Positions 17,647-23,719 of a DNA stretch of 64,000 bases are shown piece after piece. The notes under the pieces are model-generated. The model made no database searches. It saw only the letters and a program-made list of their open reading frames with translations, and was not told where the DNA came from. Origin of the DNA: Devosia sp. SD17-2 (GTDB taxonomy: Bacteria; Pseudomonadota; Alphaproteobacteria; Rhizobiales; Devosiaceae). Both the position numbers and the translations under genes were made by a program. Numbering within the stretch: position 1 is the stretch's first letter; each line of letters starts with the position of its first letter. Location: contig NZ_CP104002.1 of NCBI RefSeq assembly GCF_029201565.1, positions 2,745,001 to 2,809,000 on the forward strand, given 5' to 3'.

Positions 17647-17907
17647 GTGTCGTTTGAAATCAAGTCGTGCCAGATTCTGTATTTCGGGCCGCACAAGTCC
17701 GTTCCTGGGCGGGTGCTCGAGGCCGTACGGGTGCGCATCTGTGAGATATTCATGGGCAATGTCACCACTTATTCGCTCGACCTCAAGGTCAAAGCGGATG
17801 TGGGCAGTGTCAGCTCCGAGGCGGTTCAGCGCGCTCTTCTGGCCCATGCGGCGCGACAGCTGAACAAGCTCAAGGCCCGCCACCAACCGATTCTGGCAGC
17901 GGAGTAG
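17647..17907 (+). CDS. hypothetical protein (86 aa)
   Basis: I do not recognise this small protein. The product from GTG 17647 reads VSFEIKSCQILYF and ends in a basic helix LNKLKARHQPILAAE. The GTG follows a GGGAGG site by seven to eight bases, which favours it over another in-frame GTG at 17632. Codon third positions are GC-rich like the neighbours. It is divergent from secE. No signal peptide or membrane segment is seen; the ILAAE-type end and soluble composition suggest a small cytosolic protein. Confidence 0.6.
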   Translation: MSFEIKSCQILYFGPHKSVPGRVLEAVRVRICEIFMGNVTTYSLDLKVKADVGSVSSEAVQRALLAHAARQLNKLKARHQPILAAE

Positions 17908-17983
17908 CTATCAGCTTAAGGCGCACTGGTGCCCTGCCCTGCGCTCTCGCTGTTCGGGCGGTGTTTCAACTGACCGACGCAAA

Positions 17984-18012
17984 AACCCAAAAGGGGCCGC
18001 CTGAGGCAGCCT
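17984..18012 (-). terminator. terminator of the DUF4214/RTX-like gene
   Basis: On the minus strand GGCTGCC-TCA-GGCGGCC (one G-T pair) is followed by CCTTTTTGGG and another T-run, just past the stop at 18028. Confidence 0.75.
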
Positions 18013-18027
18013 CTTTCCACTTATTCG

Positions 18028-19035
18028 TCAGACGTACCAGATGCCGTCGGAGATTTCGGGGGCGGTCTGGGCGCGGTTCTCAGGGCTGTCAGCGAAGGAC
18101 AGGAGCAAGTCAGCGCGATCTCGACGGCCGCTGTTGAGCTCGTCGTTCCAGAAGTTGAACCCACCCTGGTCGAGGGAACGCCCCAGCGCGTTGAGATACA
18201 GCAGCTCGATGTAGCGTGCGTTGCTGACGGTCGCGGGCGTCCCATACTTGCTGATGAACTCAGGAGAGTTCAGGAAGAAGTTGGCCATGCTGTCCGTGGA
18301 CTGCGTGCCTGCGTCGAGTGACTTTATCCAGAAGCCAAGGCCGCCTGCATCAGGATCACGGGCGAAGGCGGCCTGATAGACACGGTACCCCATGCCAGCG
18401 TTGCCATCGACGTCGAAGGCGCGGACGCCATCAGAGAAGGCGACACGTTCAACATTAGCGATGTTGGAGTTGATGCCTTCGGCGTTGTTCCAGAACTGCC
18501 AGCCCTCGGCCGTCTTGGACTGGCCATAGGTACCGCCACGGCCGGGCATGTAGACGACGTCAAAACCGGTGCCGCCGTCGACATAGGTGCTACCGCGGCT
18601 CAGGGTGATCGTATCGTTACCGGCGCCCGCATAAACCTGATCGGTCCCACCACCGGCCGTGAACGAGTCGTCGCCATCGTGGCCACCCAGACGATCGTTG
18701 CCGCTGGACGCGAAGATGGTGTCGCGACCCTGCTGGATCGAGCGCATGAGGCCGGCGTGGTCGCCCCAGCTGAGGTGCTGACCGACAGTCCCGCCCCAGA
18801 CAGACATATTGTCGATGGTGCCCCGGAGCTGTTCGCCCTGGAAATATTGGATCTTGGTGACCGTGCCACCAGTCAAACGGCCATCAAACGAATAGGTGAG
18901 GTTGTACCCTTCGATCCGCGCGGCGTTGTAGCCATCCGTCAGGGTCGTCTGGTTGCTGCCCACGAAGGACGGGCGTCCGGTCCAAGCAGCAGGATCGAAG
19001 GTGTTGAAACCAGCGGTGGCAGTGATACGAGCCAT
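18028..19035 (-). CDS. RTX-like, DUF4214 domain protein (probably exported)
   Basis: 335 residues from the ATG at 19035, chosen because a GAGGAG site lies eight bases upstream; longer in-frame starts lack one. The middle (about residues 108-140) has Ca-binding RTX-like nonapeptide repeats (SGNDRLGGHDGDD, GAGNDTITL). The C-terminal 110 residues are DUF4214, with FARDPDAGGLGFWIKSL and the second LGRSLDQGGFNFWNDEL repeat. There is no N-terminal signal peptide, which fits type I secretion through a C-terminal signal; no transporter genes are nearby. It is one of three DUF4214 proteins within 8 kb. The function is unknown; adhesion or matrix roles are only guesses. Confidence 0.85.
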   Translation of the reverse strand: MARITATAGFNTFDPAAWTGRPSFVGSNQTTLTDGYNAARIEGYNLTYSFDGRLTGGTVTKIQYFQGEQLRGTIDNMSVWGGTVGQHLSWGDHAGLMRSIQQGRDTIFASSGNDRLGGHDGDDSFTAGGGTDQVYAGAGNDTITLSRGSTYVDGGTGFDVVYMPGRGGTYGQSKTAEGWQFWNNAEGINSNIANVERVAFSDGVRAFDVDGNAGMGYRVYQAAFARDPDAGGLGFWIKSLDAGTQSTDSMANFFLNSPEFISKYGTPATVSNARYIELLYLNALGRSLDQGGFNFWNDELNSGRRDRADLLLSFADSPENRAQTAPEISDGIWYV

Positions 19036-19160
19036 CTCAGTACTCCTCAGCGGCTGGCGCGAAAGGGAAACGCGCTGCAATATGGTGGGCAAGGTGGTGA
19101 GCCATTGCGGGGGCAATGTGTCACGGCGGGCGTGAACGCTGCATGAATGGAAACAGCGTT

Positions 19161-19203
19161 AAAAAAGACGACACCTGCGACGGCAGTGCGCCGCAGGTGT
19201 CGT
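19161..19203 (-). terminator. strong intrinsic terminator of the 27-aa peptide gene
   Basis: On the minus strand ACGACACCTGCG pairs perfectly with CGCAGGTGTCGT (12-bp stem) and is followed by CTTTTTT. It starts 37 bases past the small gene's stop. Confidence 0.9.
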
Positions 19204-19240
19204 GAACTTCGAGGTCAAAGCCCCGGGGCATGCTGGGTCG

Positions 19241-19324
19241 TTAGCCCAGGAAGCCCATGAACCAGAGAATCAGAATGATGGGGATCGGGATACCGATCAT
19301 CCAGAGAAGACCGCCTTTGAGCAT
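19241..19324 (-). CDS. 27-residue hydrophobic membrane peptide
   Basis: A very short gene encoding MLKGGLLWMIGIPIPIILIL followed by WFMGFLG. Almost the whole product is one transmembrane helix with a Pro-containing centre. The evidence is structural: an ideal GGAGG site eight bases before the ATG, and a perfect 12-bp stem terminator just downstream, so it forms a complete single-gene unit. Small single-helix peptides of this kind often associate with larger membrane complexes or respond to stress; the role here is unknown. Confidence 0.75.
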   Translation of the reverse strand: MLKGGLLWMIGIPIPIILILWFMGFLG

Positions 19325-19575
19325 GTTCTTGCCTCCATATTTGATGTGGAGGGAAAACGAGGGTTTTGGCCCACAGGTTCCAATTCAATCGACAGTTCAG
19401 GCGCTTTGCGACTTCTGAAGAGCCAATCCGGCACCACAGCGATCAAAATCAGCGCCCCGCGCCCCTGCACAGCACCGCCCCAAGATTCACACCGGAGAAG
19501 AATAGACCAATCTATCTATAGTCTTGGACGGGCCCGCAAAATATCCAAAACTATCGGATATTATGGGGATCTGAG

Positions 19576-20304
19576 ATGCCGCTACACTTCATCGTATCGT
19601 CACAGGCCAAACTCGCCATAGGCGCCGGCTCCAAGATCGCCTGGAATGGCCAGAGCGGCGCAGAAATTGACGCCTGGCGTAGCGCCCAGCCAAGCAGCGC
19701 GGAATTTATCGCCGTGCCGCATGGAGAGATCGCCGCGGCACTCGCGGCCGGGGTCATCGACATCTACGTGACCCCCTATCGGAGCGTTGCCGATCTGGCC
19801 GTGTCGGATATGGGAACGGCCTATATATACGATGGCAGCGGCGGCCTGCTCTATTCGAGTGACCAGGGCGGCGACCCAGTTTCTCCGATTGACCCGACGG
19901 ACCCCACCCCCGTACCCGGCTATGTGCAAAACGTCGCCCTGCTCTACGAGGCCTGCCTCGCCCGCGAGGCCGATCTGGGCGGGCTGAACTACTGGATCGA
20001 CCGCCATCAGGATGGACTGGATCTGATCACGATGGCCGGACATTTTCTCGAGAGCGCAGAGTTCACGCAGCGCTTCGGCGACGACGATGTGATGTCCCCT
20101 GCCCAGTTCGTTGACCTGCTCTATCGCAACGTGCTGGACAGGCCCGGGGAAGCCGGAGGCGTGGCGTTCTGGGAGCAACAGTTGGCTCTGGGCGCTTCGA
20201 AGGAACGGGTGTTGCTGGAGTTCGCGGTCAGCCCCGAAAACGTCGCGGGCAGCACCGTCGGGCAGCTGACGGAAGTTGCGCCCGGCGAATGGATATTCGG
20301 ATAG
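19576..20304 (+). CDS. DUF4214 domain protein with novel N-terminal domain
   Basis: A 242-residue protein. The first 85 residues (MPLHFIVSSQAKLAIGAGSK) form a domain I do not recognise. An acidic Pro-rich linker follows (DPVSPIDPTDPTPVPGY, about residues 100-116). The C-terminal 120 residues are DUF4214, with CLAREADLGGLNYWIDRHQ and NVLDRPGEAGGVAFWEQQL. There is no signal peptide, as for the two other DUF4214 proteins nearby. It is divergent from the 27-residue peptide gene, and tRNA-Gly lies downstream on the other strand. DUF4214 often occurs in secreted or surface proteins; a specific role cannot be given. Confidence 0.82.
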   Translation: MPLHFIVSSQAKLAIGAGSKIAWNGQSGAEIDAWRSAQPSSAEFIAVPHGEIAAALAAGVIDIYVTPYRSVADLAVSDMGTAYIYDGSGGLLYSSDQGGDPVSPIDPTDPTPVPGYVQNVALLYEACLAREADLGGLNYWIDRHQDGLDLITMAGHFLESAEFTQRFGDDDVMSPAQFVDLLYRNVLDRPGEAGGVAFWEQQLALGASKERVLLEFAVSPENVAGSTVGQLTEVAPGEWIFG

Positions 20305-20360
20305 CCTGCGTCAGGCGACAAACGGCAGCCGAGGCATCGTCGCGATTTCATTGAGATTTT

Positions 20361-20434
20361 TGGAGCGGGTAACGGGAATCGAACCCGTGTATTCAGCTTG
20401 GAAGGCTGCTGCTCTACCATTGAGCTATACCCGC
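20361..20434 (-). tRNA. tRNA-Gly(TCC)
   Basis: A 74-base cloverleaf on the minus strand: GCGGGTA acceptor, D-loop with AATGGTAGAGC, anticodon loop CTTCCAA (anticodon TCC), GGTTCGATTCC T-arm and an encoded CCA end. Confidence 0.97.
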
Positions 20435-20558
20435 CCGGAGCGCCGAGGCGTACGATGGCTTAGCGTAGACGGGGCGTGAAATGCAAGACCGGGCCTGTGG
20501 ATGAGATGGGTTTTTTCATCCGTTGCGCGATTTCTTTTGGGTAGACGCTTCAAGGGTG

Positions 20559-20588
20559 TTGACACTCTTGCGACGGGCAACCATAAAC
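20559..20588 (+). promoter_or_regulatory. sigma70-type promoter for tRNA-Tyr
   Basis: A perfect -35 box TTGACA (20559-20564) is followed after 17-18 bases by CATAAA/ATAAAC as a -10 box, about 45 bp upstream of the tRNA 5' end. Confidence 0.65.
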
Positions 20589-20633
20589 CGCCCAACGAAA
20601 CGCAAATGCGCTTCGGGTCCTACCCGGAAATGT

Positions 20634-20718
20634 GGAGGGGTGGGAGAGTGGTTAAATCCATCAGACTGTAAATCTGACCGCTTAGCGTACACTGGTTCGA
20701 ATCCAGTCCCCTCCACCA
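20634..20718 (+). tRNA. tRNA-Tyr(GTA)
   Basis: An 85-base class II tRNA with a long variable arm. The anticodon stem CAGA-CTGTAAA-TCTG has GTA; the acceptor GGAGGGG pairs with CCCCTCC and CCA is encoded. Confidence 0.97.
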
Positions 20719-20721
20719 CCG

Positions 20722-20750
20722 GCCTCCCTCTGGGAGGCTTTTTTCTTTTC
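20722..20750 (+). terminator. terminator of tRNA-Tyr
   Basis: GCCTCCC-TCT-GGGAGGC is followed by TTTTTTCTTTT, directly after the CCA end. Confidence 0.9.
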
Positions 20751-20938
20751 CACAACAGCGCTTCCAGTGCCCGCAGCGCGCTGAGATATTCGACCGTGTT
20801 GTGGAACCAGTCTCAAAACAGAAAAAACGTTTCCGACTAACCCATGTTGTCGATGGATCGGGATGGCCCCGGTATCGTTAGGGCTCAAGCGGTGACTGAA
20901 GGTCCGCCGGCCGGATCAGCCACCATTCCTGACGAGCA

Positions 20939-21451
20939 ATGACAATTGGGACGGACATGGATTTCCGAGGCAAACGCATTCTGGTCGTTGAGGACGACTA
21001 TTTTCTCGCCAACGAAGTTTGTGAGTACTTTCGGCGGCACGACGCGACGATTCTGGGGCCGGCGCCGACTCCCTTTTATGCAGCGAATCTATTGAGCCGC
21101 AGAGTGGATGGTGCGGTTCTCGACGTGCGGCTGCATTCGGAGACGGTGTTTGACCTGGCGGACCTGCTGCTGGAACGCGGCACGCCGCTGATTTTCGCCA
21201 CTGCCATGGGCAGCGAGCACATCCCCGAACGATTCCGCGGCATGCCCTATGTGCAAAAACCCTATCTGTGCGACGAACTGGTCACGGAGATGGACCGGCT
21301 GGTCTCATCCCCGCGACATCTCGACAGGCCAATCGTCGTGGATGCGGCTGCCAGAGAGCCGAACGACGGCCAAGACCGCCTGTCGCGTCTGCTCCTCAAG
21401 ATGATGCGGATGCGACTGGCAAAGCTGGCAGATCAAGGTACGACGATTTGA
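20939..21451 (+). CDS. single-domain response regulator
   Basis: A 170-residue protein consisting of one CheY-like receiver domain plus a basic C-terminal helix and no output domain. The acidic pair is in VVEDDYFLAN, the phospho-acceptor Asp is in GAVLDVRL, the conserved Thr is in IFATAMG and the Lys is in VQKPY. An ATG at 20957 is an alternative start; neither has a strong ribosome-binding site. Its 3' end overlaps the 3' end of the convergent Crp/Fnr-type gene by 56 bp. It resembles the second receiver protein at 22871 and probably relays or buffers phosphate for a histidine kinase encoded elsewhere. Confidence 0.88.
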   Translation: MTIGTDMDFRGKRILVVEDDYFLANEVCEYFRRHDATILGPAPTPFYAANLLSRRVDGAVLDVRLHSETVFDLADLLLERGTPLIFATAMGSEHIPERFRGMPYVQKPYLCDELVTEMDRLVSSPRHLDRPIVVDAAAREPNDGQDRLSRLLLKMMRMRLAKLADQGTTI

Positions 21452-22139
21452 AGCCACCGATTTCGGCCAATTTGGCCGTATCGAGGACGCGCAGATAACG
21501 CCCTTGAGTCTCGATCAGATTCTCTCGACGGAGCGCCTGCAGGGTGCGGTTGACGTGGACGCTCGAGAGGCAGAGATAGTCGGCCAAGCGTGTCTGGCTC
21601 AGAGGAAACTCGATCAGCCCGTCCGCGCCTCCCCGAGGGCCGGAGAAGCGCTGTTGCAGCTCGCAGATGAGGTGAGCCATCCGCGCCAGGGCGTTTCGAG
21701 AGCCGATGGAAATCAAATGTTCGTCGGAGACTGCCCTCTCGCGTGCCAGCCCAGCCATAACGGCTGCGATGACCTCGGCGTGCTTTTCTCCTAACGCTAA
21801 AAAGTCAGCTGCCGGCAGGCTCCACACCGTCGCAGGCGTCAGGGCCATCAGCACAGTATCGGTGGGCTCGCTCAGCAGGACCCCATAGCCGCAGATTTCT
21901 CCGGGGAGAAACAGCGCCAGAAGTTGGTCTCGCCCCATAACAGAACTGCGGTGGCGTCCGATCCACCCGGCGCCGATGATCGCCAAGCGGTTTTGCAACA
22001 CAATCGGTGCTCGGTTTGCCAGATCCTGCCGCGTCCACGGCAGTGCTGCAATCGCCTCGCCCGATATCCCACCCAAGGTCCCGCGTTCGGAAAGCCTGGC
22101 GAGGAAATCGCCGCCTCGGTCGTTCCGGTATAATTTCAT
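21396..22139 (-). CDS. Crp/Fnr-family transcriptional regulator
   Basis: 247 residues from the ATG at 22139, preceded by a GGGAG site; a longer in-frame start lacks one. The N-terminal part is a cyclic-nucleotide-binding-type beta-barrel (VMGRDQLLALFLPGEICGYG). The C-terminal winged helix-turn-helix is QTRLADYLCLSSVHVNRTLQ. No FNR-type cysteine cluster is seen. Rhizobial relatives of this type often respond to stress or redox state. The converging overlap with the receiver-domain gene suggests a local regulatory module, which is inference. The ligand is unknown. Confidence 0.87.
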   Translation of the reverse strand: MKLYRNDRGGDFLARLSERGTLGGISGEAIAALPWTRQDLANRAPIVLQNRLAIIGAGWIGRHRSSVMGRDQLLALFLPGEICGYGVLLSEPTDTVLMALTPATVWSLPAADFLALGEKHAEVIAAVMAGLARERAVSDEHLISIGSRNALARMAHLICELQQRFSGPRGGADGLIEFPLSQTRLADYLCLSSVHVNRTLQALRRENLIETQGRYLRVLDTAKLAEIGGFKSSYLDLPALPVASASS

Positions 22140-22592
22140 GTCTACTCCCAGTGGCATTTCCCAGCTGCCAATGTGAACAGAACGCAAGAGCAGGCTTTCG
22201 GTCTCACCTGCTGATCGAGATGAGCGAAGATCAGAAATCGCAACCGCGTCCGGGATTTAGCTGAAAAGCCGAATGAATTGAGCATTCCCGGGCACTTTTA
22301 GACTGAGGCTCTACGGAAATCCCCACAAAAGCTGGGCCTAAATTTGGGAGAAAGAATGCCCGGCTTCGGAATGGCTTTAACCCAGGTTAGGAATTGCCGT
22401 TGGAAGTCTGAGACCCACGGTGAGCGGCGGCTGTTCTTCCGGATTGTGCCCGTCCCCAACCACGATCCGCCGTGGTATTTTTCCACCTCACTGGACGCCG
22501 CCCAGGCGCAATTGGCTGCCTGCACCTGCCGGACTTGCTGGAACTTCCACGCATTTTCTGTGTTGAAGAAGTGCAAAACTGCGGAGGCTCCC
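22140..22592. other. intergenic region (about 450 bp)
   Basis: It contains the upstream region of the Crp/Fnr-type gene and leads into the small hydrophilic protein frame. Open frames exist on both strands but none has a ribosome-binding site with a normal start or a recognisable family. Confidence 0.4.
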
Positions 22593-22763
22593 ATACAGAA
22601 ATCGGAAAAAGAGCAGACATCACCCACGACGACTGAACGCACCGAACAGCGCCCGCTGGCCGGACCTCATGCGCGCAAGGAGCTGACCGACACGGACAAA
22701 ACTCCGGGAACCGGTTCGTTACCAGAAGGCAGCAAGGTTGAGAGCGATGTGGGCCCCGACTAG
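22593..22763 (+). CDS. small hydrophilic hypothetical protein, possible ATA start
   Basis: The frame encodes a charged, Pro/Thr/Gly-rich segment including LAGPHARKELTDTDKTPGTG, which has a coding-like composition and GC-rich third positions. The frame is open from ATG 22344, but that upstream part looks non-coding. A GGAGG site (22583-22587) lies five bases before an ATA codon at 22593, so the real product may be a 56-residue protein starting at this rare codon. It lies just upstream of the second receiver-domain gene on the same strand. Small disordered proteins of this style are common in Rhizobiales genomes; the function is unknown. Confidence 0.4.
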   Translation: MQKSEKEQTSPTTTERTEQRPLAGPHARKELTDTDKTPGTGSLPEGSKVESDVGPD

Positions 22764-22870
22764 CGTGAACGCGCCGCAAATCCGCCGCACAGGGGGATTG
22801 AATCGCCGTGCAGTGCACTTAGTATGGGTGATGAAACCTGCCCAATGTATCGATCACGGGGAGGCTCGGG

Positions 22871-23245
22871 ATGAAAGAGCTTAGCGGGCGGCGAATTCTC
22901 GTCGCAGAGGACGAATATCTGATCGCCATGGACCTGGTAGAGGCTCTCGAAAGCCTCGGCGCAGAAGTCATTGGTCCGGTGGGTACCGTGTCCCAGGGCA
23001 GCAAAATGATCGCTGACAAACAGATTCATGCCGCCGTGCTGGACGTCAATCTGCAGGGGGAACTGGTGTTTCCACTGGCGGATGAACTTGCCCATCAGTC
23101 TATCCCGTTCGTCTTTGCGACCGGTTACAACGACGGTTCCATTCCCGAGCGTTTCGATCATATCGAGCGGTTCGGCAAGCCATGTTCGCGGAATGAAATG
23201 CAACGGCTGGTCGAGGTGATTACGCAGTCGGGCGGCGTGGTGTAA
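22871..23245 (+). CDS. single-domain response regulator
   Basis: At 124 residues this is a bare receiver domain. The acidic pocket is in LVAEDEYLIAMD, the phospho-acceptor Asp in AVLDVNLQGE, the Thr in FATGYND and the Lys in FGKPC. No output domain is present, so it acts through protein contacts or phosphotransfer. It shares its layout with the receiver protein at 20939, including the IPERF motif before the conserved Lys, so the two are probably paralogues. A bidirectional terminator follows. Confidence 0.9.
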   Translation: MKELSGRRILVAEDEYLIAMDLVEALESLGAEVIGPVGTVSQGSKMIADKQIHAAVLDVNLQGELVFPLADELAHQSIPFVFATGYNDGSIPERFDHIERFGKPCSRNEMQRLVEVITQSGGVV

Positions 23246-23270
23246 ATCTAGCCGCCTCCGCGTGCGACCA

Positions 23271-23301
23271 AAAAAAGCGGCCCGCTCGAGGCGGGCCTTT
23301 T
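23271..23301. terminator. bidirectional terminator
   Basis: GGCCCGC-TCGAG-GCGGGCC has an A-run on its left and TTTT on its right. It serves both the response-regulator gene and the convergent PRC-barrel gene. Confidence 0.85.
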
Positions 23302-23303
23302 AT

Positions 23304-23600
23304 CTAGTGGTGATGCTCGGGCATCTCCATGAGCTGATCCTTGGTCCAGCTGGTTACGGCGTGGACCGCGCCATGCTCATCACGCATGAAATCCAGATCG
23401 CTGAGCGGCACCGCGACGGGCTTGGCGCCAGTCCCGAGAAAACCACCGACATCAATGATGGCAGTGCTCGAGGCTCCTACACCATGGACGTGGTCGACCT
23501 TGCCGATCTTATGGTCGTCTGCGCCGTAGATAGTCGCGTTCGTCAGGACATCCGGCGTGAGTTCAGCAGCGCCGAGGCGCACGTGGTTGCTGTGATCCAT
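23304..23600 (-). CDS. PRC-barrel domain protein
   Basis: The 98-residue protein has the PRC-barrel pattern: ATIYGADDHKIGKVDHVH, then the STAIIDVGGFLGTG strand and AVPLSDLDF. It ends in a His-rich tail. PRC-barrel proteins of this size are abundant in Rhizobiales and are often stress-induced; this one has no signal peptide. A GGGAT site precedes the ATG. It lies just downstream of the large protease gene on the same strand but 119 bp away, so it may have its own promoter. Confidence 0.85.
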   Translation of the reverse strand: MDHSNHVRLGAAELTPDVLTNATIYGADDHKIGKVDHVHGVGASSTAIIDVGGFLGTGAKPVAVPLSDLDFMRDEHGAVHAVTSWTKDQLMEMPEHHH

Positions 23601-23719
23601 TGTAACGATCCCTTTGTTGGTGGTGTCAGAAGGGACAATCCAGACGGGATGACAGCGTTCCCCTCTTCACGGGGTGGTGTACTGGACAGGGCGCACGCGC
23701 CCTGCCCGGTATTTCTGTA

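Noticed and set aside
22344..22592. Upstream part of the 139-residue frame
   Set aside because: No ribosome-binding site and a composition unlike protein; only the downstream hydrophilic part looks coding.
23601..23719. CAGGGCG/CGCCCTG hairpin as protease terminator
   Set aside because: The stem is clear but no T-run follows on the minus strand, so I did not list it as a terminator.
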